Shown here piece after piece: positions 25,161-32,767 of a stretch of 64,000 nt of DNA. Location of the stretch: contig CAADGI010000023.1 of assembly GCA_900696495.1 (NCBI GenBank), forward strand, positions 186,001 to 250,000. The letters run 5' to 3'. This DNA is from an uncultured Alphaproteobacteria bacterium (GTDB lineage: Bacteria > Pseudomonadota > Alphaproteobacteria > Micavibrionales > Micavibrionaceae). How positions within the stretch are numbered: the stretch's first letter is position 1; each line of letters begins with the position of its first letter. The notes beneath the pieces were generated by a model. That model was not told the origin of the DNA. It searched no databases and was given only the letters and a program-made list of their open reading frames with translations. A program made the position numbers and the translations under genes.

Positions 25161-25586
25161 ATGTTAAAAGTTGTTGGTATCGCTGTAGCTTCAACAATTG
25201 CCACTATTTTAGTTTTGGCCGTTATAGCTTTTAACGTCTTTTGGTATTATTTGGAACCATTACCCTCAAATAGGATTACCAAGTTACCAGCGTGCGATTC
25301 ATCGCAGGCTTATCTTCTCGCAAAAACCTATGGGAATAAAAGTATCCATGAAAAACGAGCAGAGCTTACTAATACATTTGGCCATGATCGATTTAATGTA
25401 AGTGGTATAATGGATCTTGAATTGATCGAGGTAACTGAAGGTATTGAGTATCGTTCATCTGATGATTTTGTTGCTTGTAGAGGTAAGGCTAATTTTAAAG
25501 ATGGCAGCACAACAATTGATTATTTTATTAGATTGTTGAGTGACGGCGATGTTTATGTGGAAACTAAGTTTATAGATACAAATTAA
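25161..25586 (+). CDS. AT-rich hypothetical protein with one N-terminal membrane helix
   Basis: A 141-residue protein with one hydrophobic helix (about 5-29) then a soluble region, so it is probably anchored facing the periplasm. The two cysteines are near 43 and 105. TTGGAGGATACTAAC precedes the ATG at 25161, a strong ribosome site; the TTG frame opening at 25146 is rejected. Its base composition and codon use are much more AT-rich than the flanking suf and dusA genes, which suggests horizontal acquisition. I recognise no family. Confidence 0.7.
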   Translation: MLKVVGIAVASTIATILVLAVIAFNVFWYYLEPLPSNRITKLPACDSSQAYLLAKTYGNKSIHEKRAELTNTFGHDRFNVSGIMDLELIEVTEGIEYRSSDDFVACRGKANFKDGSTTIDYFIRLLSDGDVYVETKFIDTN

Positions 25587-25601
25587 CACAAATAAAGTTT
25601 T

Positions 25602-26813
25602 TTACGCCGCCAGTTTCTGTTTTGACTCCATCGCCTCAAGCGCCTTGAGCAAAACGCTTTCATCCGCACCATCGACATAGGGCAGGGTGCTTAAAGCGCG
25701 TCGCCACTGCTTCGCGCCCGCCAGTTCATGATAAAGCCCGATCATATGCCGCGTGATGGATTTAACCGGCGTGTCGTATAATTTTCTCTGCTCGCGCGCG
25801 TAGCTGTGCATTTTCAGGACAATTGTTTCCCTGCTTAAACCCTCACCCGATCCTCGCTTGTCGCTCGGATCACCCTCTCCCTCAGGGAGAGGGAGGCGAG
25901 GCAACGCCGAGCGGGGTGAGGGGTTACGGCGGAAAATTTCTTTTTCAATCTGTGTGAGGAACCACGGGTTCTGGTACGCCTCGCGGCCGATCATCGCGCC
26001 GTCCAAAAAGTTGTCATTCCGGCGTAAGCCGGAATCGGGTTGGGTTTGGGGCATAAGATTCCCCGATCCCGGCTTTCGCCGGGATGACAATGAAGGAGAG
26101 ATTGCTTCTTTTATCTGTTCAATCGTCGTCAGTCCGCCATTCAGAATTATCCGCAAGTGTGGGTATTTCTCTTTAATTTTACGCACACGCTCATAATCGA
26201 GCGGCGGCACTTCGCGGTTTTCCTTCGGCGACAAACCTTTGAGCCACGCCTTGCGCGCATGGATGACAAAAGTTTTGCACCCTCTATCCGCAATTTCGCC
26301 CACAAATTTATCCAGGAATTCAAAACTGTCCTCGTCGTCGATGCCGATCCGGCATTTGACGGTGACGGGAATATCCACGGCCTTCACCATCGCCTCGACG
26401 CATTCGGCAACGTGCGAAGGCTCGCGCATCAAACACGCGCCGAAACGCCCCGACTGCACGCGGTCGGACGGGCACCCGCAATTGAGATTGATCTCGTCAT
26501 AACCCGCATTTTCCCCGGCCTCGGCGCCGAAGGCCAGGTCTGCCGCGTCCGACCCGCCGAGCTGCAGGGCGATCGGGTGCTGGGTCTGATCGAAACGCAG
26601 GAAACGGTCCTTGTCGCCGTGTAATATGGCGCCGGTCGTCACCATCTCGGTGTAAAGCTTCACACTCGGCGACAGCAGCCGGTGGAAATACCGGCAATGG
26701 CGGTCGGTCCAGTCCATCATCGGCGCGACGGAAATTTCTGGCATGGAAATTGTAGAGGAAGTTGACGCCAAAGGGCTCTTAGAGTCTTGCATGGCCGGTT
26801 TTTTAACATACAA
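25602..26813 (-). CDS. dusA: tRNA-dihydrouridine synthase A with two in-frame repeat insertions
   Basis: DusA reduces uridines in the tRNA D-loop using FMN. The family core is clear: SVAPMMDWTDRHCRYFHRL, LNCGCPSDRVQSGRFGACLM with the catalytic cysteine, VKCRIGIDD, IHARKAWLKGLSPKENREVPPL, and ILNGG..LDGAMIGREAYQNPW. At 403 residues it is longer than the usual 330-350 because two repeats are translated: family D (26013-26088) between QIKEA and LDGAM, and family A (25840-25923) after EIFRR. The start could be 26813, 26792 or 26744; none has a strong ribosome site. Confidence 0.9.
   Translation of the reverse strand: MYVKKPAMQDSKSPLASTSSTISMPEISVAPMMDWTDRHCRYFHRLLSPSVKLYTEMVTTGAILHGDKDRFLRFDQTQHPIALQLGGSDAADLAFGAEAGENAGYDEINLNCGCPSDRVQSGRFGACLMREPSHVAECVEAMVKAVDIPVTVKCRIGIDDEDSFEFLDKFVGEIADRGCKTFVIHARKAWLKGLSPKENREVPPLDYERVRKIKEKYPHLRIILNGGLTTIEQIKEAISPSLSSRRKPGSGNLMPQTQPDSGLRRNDNFLDGAMIGREAYQNPWFLTQIEKEIFRRNPSPRSALPRLPLPEGEGDPSDKRGSGEGLSRETIVLKMHSYAREQRKLYDTPVKSITRHMIGLYHELAGAKQWRRALSTLPYVDGADESVLLKALEAMESKQKLAA
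25840..25923. repeat. Palindromic repeat, family A, inside dusA
   Basis: CCCTCACCCGATCCTCGCTTG with the CCCTCTCCCT/AGGGAGAGGG hairpin and a closing GCGGGGTGAGGG. It has the same layout as 1041-1120, including the TCGCTCGGA segment. It is translated in frame on the minus strand (about residues 297-325 of DusA). Confidence 0.9.
26013..26088. repeat. Palindromic repeat, family D, inside dusA
   Basis: GTCATTCCGGCGTAAGCCGGAA pairs with CCCGGCTTTCGCCGGGATGAC around a CGGGTTGGG...CCCCGATCC inner pair. It is translated in frame and inserts about 27 residues into the TIM-barrel part of DusA. Confidence 0.9.
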
Positions 26814-26822
26814 TGGGTTCGA

Positions 26823-27359
26823 ATGACCAATAAAACCTCGAATATGGCCTTTCTGGCTATTTTGGCCCTTACAGTCGTGATTATGGCGGTTTTCGGCATC
26901 TCCTATGCCGCCAGCCCACCTACGGACGCCTTCCGTTCGACGGCCTTCCCGTTGCCCCGGTTCGTGTCCCTGTCCTCGGAGGAGGTCTTCGTGCGCTCGG
27001 GCCCGGGCTCCCGCTACCCGGTTAAATATGTATATAGAAAGAAGGGCTTACCGGTCGAAGTTATCCTGGAATATGAAGTCTGGCGCAAAATCCGCGACTT
27101 TGAAGGCGAGACCGGCTGGGTCCACCAGTCGCTGATCTCCGGCAAGCGCACCGGCATGGTCAAGGATGGCGAAAAGGTCAATCTGTACCAGAAACCCAAG
27201 GAGGGCTCCCGCAAGGCCGCCGTCCTTGAGCCCCGTGTCATTGTCGGCGTCGATAAATGCGGCGATAATGGCTGGTGCGAGGTAAGTGCTGCCGGGTACA
27301 AAGGCTGGCTGGAACGCAACCAGATATGGGGCGTTTATGAAAAGGAAAAAATAGAGTAG
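26823..27359 (+). CDS. Exported SH3-domain protein
   Basis: A 178-residue protein with a signal peptide or anchor (hydrophobic about 8-29, ending SYAAS), followed by a bacterial SH3-like domain: LSSEEVFVRSGPGSRYPVKYVY is the typical entry, and EYEVWRKIRDFEGETGWVHQS is the core. A second SH3-like half follows (VKDGEKVNLYQKP to KGWLERNQIWGVY). This layout is common in alphaproteobacterial periplasmic proteins thought to bind cell wall. The start at 26823 lies only ten bases from the farthest possible dusA start, so the divergent promoter region is very short. Confidence 0.88.
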   Translation: MTNKTSNMAFLAILALTVVIMAVFGISYAASPPTDAFRSTAFPLPRFVSLSSEEVFVRSGPGSRYPVKYVYRKKGLPVEVILEYEVWRKIRDFEGETGWVHQSLISGKRTGMVKDGEKVNLYQKPKEGSRKAAVLEPRVIVGVDKCGDNGWCEVSAAGYKGWLERNQIWGVYEKEKIE

Positions 27360-27508
27360 CTATAAGCGTCATTTTTCCTTTTCCTCCCATTTACGAATCA
27401 AAAAATTTCACTTATCCTATGATTCATAAGGCTGATTCGAACCCGGTCTTGATTCTGTCCACTGAGTTTTCCACACTCCCCAAGAACCCCGCATTTTACT
27501 GAATCATA

Positions 27509-28483
27509 ATGTTTGCACTGACCAACAAGCCCGACATGGGAGGCCGGTTGTATGCCGGACTCATTCGTCTTGCCACCGATTCCAAGAGGGGCACGGACGC
27601 GATGCGCGTCATCCAGCACATGGCCGGGATTTTGGTCGAAACCTATCTCGTTTTCGACGATCCCGATCAATCGATGTATGCCGGCTTCAAGAAGCTCGGC
27701 AATCTGCTGGGCTGCCAGCCGGCACAGGGGACATTGAATTCCACGGCGCTGCCGCCCGCCCACATCCTCGACCAGGAAACCGAGCGCGGCCGCCAGGCGG
27801 CACGCGAGTTTTTCGAGGAATGGCTGGACTGCTCATTCGAGTTTCATGAACTCATTATGGTCATCCTCCACAATATTATCGTCAGTTGGGAAGATGACGG
27901 CCAGCCGCGCGAGGAATCGCTGCGCCTCCTGATCGAATGCGCGGCGCGTTGCATGGCCTTTGAAATATCGGCGCAGGAACTCTGCGATATCGTCATAGAA
28001 AAGAAGGTCGCCGAGGAGGGCTGGTCGCTCGGTGATTGCATCGCCGCGCTCGCCGCCGTTTCGGGCCGCCGCCTGGCCTTGTCGCTAAGCTCCGATTGCT
28101 GCCAGCTTTTCCGCGGCGCCGACCTGCCTGAAAATCTCGACCTTATTACGAACGTCATGACGCAGGAGGCCGTGCGCCTCGGCGTGCCTGCCGGCTCCGA
28201 CTGGCGCTTCGGTCTTGCCGCCAACGACATGCCGCTGAACGCCCCGGTCGACCTGATTATGGGCATCGAACCGTTCTGCCAGGGCTTTTTCACCGCCATC
28301 CTGATGAAAAACCAGTACGACCAGTCCGTTGCCTGCGCCAAGGCGGCCGGGCGGATGATCGCCGTCGCCTCGGGCGGGGAAGTTCCCGACCTCGAGCCTG
28401 CCATCGCCAAGCCCCTGGCCATGATGGCCATCACGGAAACCTATAAATCCGTGTGCATGACCAATATCATGGCTTCCGGCTAA
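27509..28483 (+). CDS. Unrecognised helical protein upstream of fabA
   Basis: A 324-residue soluble protein with no signal peptide or membrane helix, mostly predicted alpha-helical by composition. It has the segments DAMRVIQHMAGILVE, WLDCSFEFHELIMVILHN and a C-terminal AKPLAMMAITETYKSVC. I recognise no family. It stands about 90 bases before fabA on the same strand, but has its own upstream spacer (27360-27508). The ATG at 27509 lacks a clear ribosome site, and an ATG at 27536 is an alternative. Confidence 0.7.
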   Translation: MFALTNKPDMGGRLYAGLIRLATDSKRGTDAMRVIQHMAGILVETYLVFDDPDQSMYAGFKKLGNLLGCQPAQGTLNSTALPPAHILDQETERGRQAAREFFEEWLDCSFEFHELIMVILHNIIVSWEDDGQPREESLRLLIECAARCMAFEISAQELCDIVIEKKVAEEGWSLGDCIAALAAVSGRRLALSLSSDCCQLFRGADLPENLDLITNVMTQEAVRLGVPAGSDWRFGLAANDMPLNAPVDLIMGIEPFCQGFFTAILMKNQYDQSVACAKAAGRMIAVASGGEVPDLEPAIAKPLAMMAITETYKSVCMTNIMASG

Positions 28484-28571
28484 GCTTCGGCTTTGGCCGC
28501 TAACGGCTTGCACCAGCGGGGTTTTCCCCCTATAACTCTCTTTCATGACAAACACAGCAGCAAGGCCCGTA

Positions 28572-29093
28572 ATGTCCTTCCAGCCGAAGTCCAGCTATTC
28601 CTATGACGACCTGATCGAGTGCGGCCATGGCCGTATTTTCGGACCCGGCAATGCCCGCCTGCCGCTGCCGCCGATGCTGATGTTCGACCGCATCACCAAT
28701 GTTTCCATCGATGGCGGCGCCCACGGCAAGGGCGTGATCGAGGCTGAATTCGATATCAAGCCCTCGCTCTGGTTCTTCGATTGCCATTTTGAATCCGATC
28801 CCGTGATGCCGGGCTGCCTCGGCCTTGATGCGTTGTGGCAGCTCCTCGGCTTTTATCTCGGCTGGACCGGTGCGCCCGGTTCGGGCCGCGCGCTTGGCCT
28901 CGGGGAATTGAAACTGACCGGCCAGGTATTACCTGAAGTGAAGCTGGTTAAATATGTCGTCGACCTGAAACGCGTCATCAACCGCAAACTCGTTCTCGGT
29001 ATCGGCGACGGCAAAATGTATGCCGACGGCAAGCTGATCTACGAAGCCGCCGACCTGAAAGTCGGCCTCTTCGATAACCCGAAAGCTCTCTAA
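28572..29093 (+). CDS. fabA: 3-hydroxydecanoyl-ACP dehydratase/isomerase
   Basis: FabA dehydrates 3-hydroxydecanoyl-ACP and isomerises the product, the branch point to anaerobic-type unsaturated fatty acids. The 173-residue product matches the E. coli length. The catalytic histidine and aspartate lie in [23 protein letters not shown]. The ATG at 28572 follows AAGG and gives the normal N-terminus; an upstream ATG at 28545 is open but has no ribosome site. Its stop overlaps the fabB start as TAATG. It forms a fabA-fabB-fabI unit. Confidence 0.96.
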   Translation: MSFQPKSSYSYDDLIECGHGRIFGPGNARLPLPPMLMFDRITNVSIDGGAHGKGVIEAEFDIKPSLWFFDCHFESDPVMPGCLGLDALWQLLGFYLGWTGAPGSGRALGLGELKLTGQVLPEVKLVKYVVDLKRVINRKLVLGIGDGKMYADGKLIYEAADLKVGLFDNPKAL

Positions 29094-30322
29094 TGACAGA
29101 ACGTTTGCGCCGCGTTGTTATCACTGGGATGGGGATTATCTCCTGCATCGGCAATTCCATTGAGGAAGTTTCGAAATCGCTTAAGGCGGGCAAGTCCGGC
29201 ATCATCGCCGCGCCCGATTATCACCAGCTCGGTTTCCGCAGCCAGGTCTACGGCAAGCCGCAGATCAATCCCGAAGAGCTGATCGACAAGCGCATGTACC
29301 GCTTCATGGGCGACGCGGCGGCCTACGTTCACCTCGCGATGACGCAGGCCATCAAGCATGCTGGCCTCGAGGAAAAAGACGTGAGCAATGAACGCACGGG
29401 CATCATCGTTGGCTCCGGCGGTCCTTCCACGAAAGTTCAGGTCGCCGCCGCCGAAACCACACTTACTAAAGGCCCAAAGCGTGTCGGCCCGTTCGCCGTG
29501 CCGAAATGCATGAGCTCGACAACCTCGGCCACAGCCGCGACGAACTTCAAGATCAAAGGCGTAAACTATTCGATTTCATCCGCGTGCTCCACATCCGCGC
29601 ACTGCATCGGCAATGCCGCCGAACAGATTCAGTTTGGCAAGCAGGATGTGATGTTTGCAGGCGGCGGCGAGGATATCGACTGGACATTGTCGGTTCTGTT
29701 CGACGCCATGGGGGCTATGTCGTCCAAATATAATGAAACACCGCAGCGCGCTTCCCGTGCCTACGACAAAGACCGTGACGGCTTCGTCATTTCCGGCGGC
29801 GGAGGGATTGTGGTGCTTGAAGAACTGGAGCACGCCAAAGCCCGCGGCGCAAAAATCTATGGTGAAATCACCGGCTACGGCGCGACATCAGATGGTGCCG
29901 ACATGGTCGCCCCGAGCGGTGAAGGCGCCGTGCGCTGCATGCAACAGGCGCTGAAAACCGTTCAGACGCCGATCACCTATATCAACACGCATGGCACATC
30001 GACGCCCGTGGGTGATATCACCGAACTGGGCGCCATCCGCGAAGTATTCGGGGAGAAAAAACCCTATATCAGCGCAACCAAATCCATGACCGGTCACAGC
30101 CTCGGCGCGACGGGGGTACAGGAAACAATTTATTGCCTGCTGATGATGAACGAAAATTTCGTCGCCCCCAGCATCAACGTCGAGAATATGGACGAGGGTG
30201 CGCTCGACATGAACATCGCTACCAAGCGCATCGATAACGTCACGCACCAGACCGTGCTGTCGAATTCCTTCGGCTTCGGCGGCACCAACGCGACGCTCGC
30301 CCTTTCACGGTATGAGGGCTAG
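29093..30322 (+). CDS. fabB: 3-oxoacyl-ACP synthase I
   Basis: FabB elongates cis-3-decenoyl-ACP and is needed with FabA for unsaturated fatty acids. The 409-residue protein has the active cysteine in [15 protein letters not shown], the two histidines in [11 protein letters not shown] and [12 protein letters not shown], and the C-terminal [10 protein letters not shown]. The start overlaps the fabA stop by one base, and the TAG stop abuts the fabI ATG, so the three genes are translationally linked. Confidence 0.97.
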   Translation: MTERLRRVVITGMGIISCIGNSIEEVSKSLKAGKSGIIAAPDYHQLGFRSQVYGKPQINPEELIDKRMYRFMGDAAAYVHLAMTQAIKHAGLEEKDVSNERTGIIVGSGGPSTKVQVAAAETTLTKGPKRVGPFAVPKCMSSTTSATAATNFKIKGVNYSISSACSTSAHCIGNAAEQIQFGKQDVMFAGGGEDIDWTLSVLFDAMGAMSSKYNETPQRASRAYDKDRDGFVISGGGGIVVLEELEHAKARGAKIYGEITGYGATSDGADMVAPSGEGAVRCMQQALKTVQTPITYINTHGTSTPVGDITELGAIREVFGEKKPYISATKSMTGHSLGATGVQETIYCLLMMNENFVAPSINVENMDEGALDMNIATKRIDNVTHQTVLSNSFGFGGTNATLALSRYEG

Positions 30323-31144
30323 ATGACCGCGCAGCTTATGAAGGGCAAAAAGGGACTGGTAATGGGCGTCGCGAACGACCATTCCATCGCCTGGGGCATG
30401 GCCGAGACGCTGCACAAACACGGCGCCGAAATGGCCTTCACCTACCAGGGCGAGGCGTTCGGCAAGCGTGTGAAACCTCTTGTCGCCGATATCGGCTCCA
30501 AAATCGTCATCGATTGCGACGTCCAGAAAGAAGAAAGCCTCGACAAGGTTTTTGAAACGCTCAAAAAAGAATGGGGCTCGCTCGATTTCCTCATCCACGC
30601 GGTTGCGTATTCGAATAAGGAAGAGCTTCAGGGCCGCTATGTCGACACCACGCTCGATAATTTCCTGCAGACCATGCATATTTCCTGCTATTCCTTCACC
30701 TCCGTCATGCGCCGGGCGAAAACGCTGATGAAAGAAGGCGGCAGCGCGGTAACGCTCTCTTACTATGGCGCGGAAAAAGTCATGCCGAGCTACAATGTCA
30801 TGGGCGTCGCCAAGGCCGCGCTCGAAGCCTCGACGCGTTACCTCGCGGCGGATCTCGGGCCCGATGGAATCCGCGTCAACGCGATTTCCGCCGGGCCGAT
30901 GCGAACGCTCGCAGGAGCCGTCATCGGCGGCGCGCGGAAAACATTCAAATTCAGCACGCTCGCGTCACCGCTCCGCCGCTCCGTGGAGCTCGAGGAAATC
31001 GGCGGCGCGGGGCTTTACCTGCTCTCCGATCTTTCCAGCGCCGTCACCGGCGAAATCCACTATGTCGATTGCGGCTTCAACGCTGTCGGCATGCCCGCGC
31101 ACGACCAGTTGGACGCGATTGCCAAAAACGGGAATGGATCGTAA
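30323..31144 (+). CDS. fabI: Enoyl-ACP reductase (NADH)
   Basis: FabI reduces enoyl-ACP in the last step of each elongation cycle and is the target of triclosan in sensitive bacteria. The 273-residue SDR protein has the FabI cofactor motif GLVMGVANDHSIAWGMA and the catalytic YYGAEKVMPSYNVMGVAKAALE (Tyr-x6-Lys). It begins directly after the fabB stop. A family D repeat follows and separates it from the convergent GDPD gene. Confidence 0.96.
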   Translation: MTAQLMKGKKGLVMGVANDHSIAWGMAETLHKHGAEMAFTYQGEAFGKRVKPLVADIGSKIVIDCDVQKEESLDKVFETLKKEWGSLDFLIHAVAYSNKEELQGRYVDTTLDNFLQTMHISCYSFTSVMRRAKTLMKEGGSAVTLSYYGAEKVMPSYNVMGVAKAALEASTRYLAADLGPDGIRVNAISAGPMRTLAGAVIGGARKTFKFSTLASPLRRSVELEEIGGAGLYLLSDLSSAVTGEIHYVDCGFNAVGMPAHDQLDAIAKNGNGS

Positions 31145-31153
31145 ATTTTTATC

Positions 31154-31250
31154 GTCATTCCTGCGAAGGCAGGAATCCATGGAACGACTTGGGATAATAG
31201 TCGCTTTTTGAACAAACGGATGAATGGATCCCAGCCTTCGCTGGGATGAC
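31154..31250. repeat. Palindromic repeat, family D, between fabI and the GDPD gene
   Basis: GTCATTCCTGCGAAGGCAGGAATCCAT pairs with ATGGATCCCAGCCTTCGCTGGGATGAC, with a less conserved middle. It lies between two convergent genes and may act as a bidirectional barrier. Confidence 0.9.
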
Positions 31251-31263
31251 GGTGTCTCCCACA

Positions 31264-32013
31264 TTAATGCACCTTCAAAATCGCGTCCGTCAGCACATCC
31301 GGCGCGTCGGTGAAAAATCCATCCACGCCCCAGCCCTGTAAAATCCGTGCCCGGTCGGGATCGTTGATTGTGTAGGCGAGAATTGGCTTCTCCAGATCCA
31401 GCAATTCATCAATTTGTTCTCGCACGACCTTATTGCCGTTAACGTTGAACGTTGAAACGTCGAGATATTCCGCCAGTTCCCTCCAGTTCTCCGGCCATTC
31501 CTCGGGCAATAAAAATCCGCGGTGCCAGTCGCCCGCCATGTCGAGCGCCGTTTCCATCGACACATGCGAAAAGCTGGAAATCAGCAATCGGTCATGGTCG
31601 TCCCAGATTTGCGAAAGAATATCGAGCGCCGCTTCCGCCGTTTCCTTTTCACGGCCCGGGCAGGGCTTGATTTCAAGGTTGAGACCGAGCCCGTGCCCGA
31701 TCACGACTTCGAGCGCCTCCTCGAGCGTGGGGATTTTTATCCCTGCAAATGAATCCGCGAACCAGCTCCCGGCCTCGAGCGCCCGGATTTCATCCAGCGT
31801 ACATTCAGCCACCGGGCGGTCACCGCCATTCGTGGTGCGCTCCAGCGTGTCGTCGTGAAACAAAATCGGCACCTGGTCCTTCGTCAGCTTGACGTCGAAC
31901 TCCACCCACTCGACGCCCATATCGGCGGCGGTGTGAATCCCTTCCAGCGTGTTCTCGGGGGCGTATGCCGCCGCGCCGCGGTGGCCGATGATTTTGGAAA
32001 ATTTTAATGTCAT
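31264..32013 (-). CDS. ugpQ: Glycerophosphodiester phosphodiesterase
   Basis: A 249-residue cytosolic enzyme that hydrolyses glycerophosphodiesters to glycerol-3-phosphate and an alcohol. The metal-binding residues are in IIGHRGAAAYAPENT, VEFDVKLTKDQVPILFHDD and LNLEIKPCPG. The C-terminal VDGFFTDAPDVL is also typical. No signal peptide is present, unlike GlpQ. It stands alone on the minus strand between a family D repeat and a repeat-rich spacer. The symbol follows the cytosolic short family. Confidence 0.93.
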   Translation of the reverse strand: MTLKFSKIIGHRGAAAYAPENTLEGIHTAADMGVEWVEFDVKLTKDQVPILFHDDTLERTTNGGDRPVAECTLDEIRALEAGSWFADSFAGIKIPTLEEALEVVIGHGLGLNLEIKPCPGREKETAEAALDILSQIWDDHDRLLISSFSHVSMETALDMAGDWHRGFLLPEEWPENWRELAEYLDVSTFNVNGNKVVREQIDELLDLEKPILAYTINDPDRARILQGWGVDGFFTDAPDVLTDAILKVH

Positions 32014-32206
32014 GGCCCGCCTTTATAGTTCGTTTGGTCCGGAGAGCATAGGGGGGTGGGGTGCATCGTTGATAATAAAGGATTTTCTATCAGTTCGTTC
32101 CAGCCCCACCGGAAGCGAAGTGTAGACTTGGTGTTGTTTTATGCTCAATTTTCATGTGGTTATTATAGGAATAAATTCTTATATAGACAAGAAGTTTCTG
32201 TAGAAA

Positions 32207-32319
32207 TCCCTCACCCTAACCCTCTCCCTTCAGGGAGAGGGGACGACAAAAGAACCGTTTTAATTTTCCTCTTCCTTCAGGGAGAGGAAGGGGCCCGCCG
32301 CAGGCGGGAAGGTGAGGGA
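32207..32319. repeat. Palindromic repeat, family A, left copy flanking DUF559
   Basis: A 113-base element beginning TCCCTCACCCTAA and ending AAGGTGAGGGA, with two internal hairpins (CCCTCTCCCTTCAGGGAGAGGG and CTCTTCCTTCAGGGAGAGGAAG). It is in the same orientation as the 112-base copy at 32651-32762. The stop codon and last 20 residues or so of DUF559 are inside it. Confidence 0.92.
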
Positions 32320-32649
32320 CAGGTTTTCTGCGATAACTTTTAAAACGCCCTCCGTATTCTGAAGCACATCATTGTTCCAGAAACGAATAACCTTGTAGCC
32401 CTTACTCTCAAGAAAGCGCGTGCGGTTTTCATCATAAGTTATCGCAGGGCCTTCGTTATGCTGCCCGCCATCGAGTTCGATGACCAGTTTCCGGTCGCGG
32501 CATAAAAAATCGACATAATAGGGATAGACAGGGTACTGCCTGTAAAATTTGAAGCCGCCAAGCTGGCGGCTTCGTAAGTGGTTCCAAAGTTTCTTTTCTG
32601 CGCCGGTTTGATTACGGCGGAGGCGTCTGGCTGTCGAAGTTAGTGTCAT
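32260..32649 (-). CDS. DUF559-domain endonuclease-like protein
   Basis: A 129-residue protein of the DUF559 family, a PD-(D/E)xK nuclease fold related to Vsr. It opens TARRLRRNQTGAEKKLWNHLR, has FYRQYPVYPYYVDFLC (first acidic residue) and KLVIELDGGQHNE (E and D/Q of the active site). The ATG at 32649 is preceded on the minus strand by GTGAGGGAC, which lies inside the right-hand repeat. The C-terminus (about FPPAAGPFLSLKEEEN) is encoded by the left-hand repeat. The nuclease core alone is unique sequence. This is a candidate repeat-associated mobile unit. Confidence 0.88.
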   Translation of the reverse strand: MTLTSTARRLRRNQTGAEKKLWNHLRSRQLGGFKFYRQYPVYPYYVDFLCRDRKLVIELDGGQHNEGPAITYDENRTRFLESKGYKVIRFWNNDVLQNTEGVLKVIAENLSLTFPPAAGPFLSLKEEEN

Positions 32650-32650
32650 G

Positions 32651-32762
32651 TCCCTCACCCTAGCCCTCTCCCTAAAGGGAGAGGGAATAAAAAAGCACTT
32701 TTAAAGCCCCTCTCCCTTCAGGGAGAGGGAGGGGCCCATGCGAAGCATGGGAAGGTGAGGGA
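32651..32762. repeat. Palindromic repeat, family A, right copy flanking DUF559
   Basis: A 112-base direct copy of 32207-32319: TCCCTCACCCTAG start, AAGGTGAGGGA end and two hairpins (CCCTCTCCCTAAAGGGAGAGGG; CCTCTCCCTTCAGGGAGAGG). It supplies the ribosome-binding site of the DUF559 gene and lies five bases beyond the pnp stop, where it could also end pnp transcription. Confidence 0.92.
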
Positions 32763-32767
32763 TAATC

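Noticed and set aside
32056-32343. 95-residue plus-strand frame upstream of the DUF559 gene
   Set aside because: Mostly repeat sequence without a ribosome site; the opposite strand carries the DUF559 gene.
32207-32762. CRISPR-like repeats
   Set aside because: The repeats are palindromic, irregularly spaced and dispersed through the window, with no spacer array and no cas genes.
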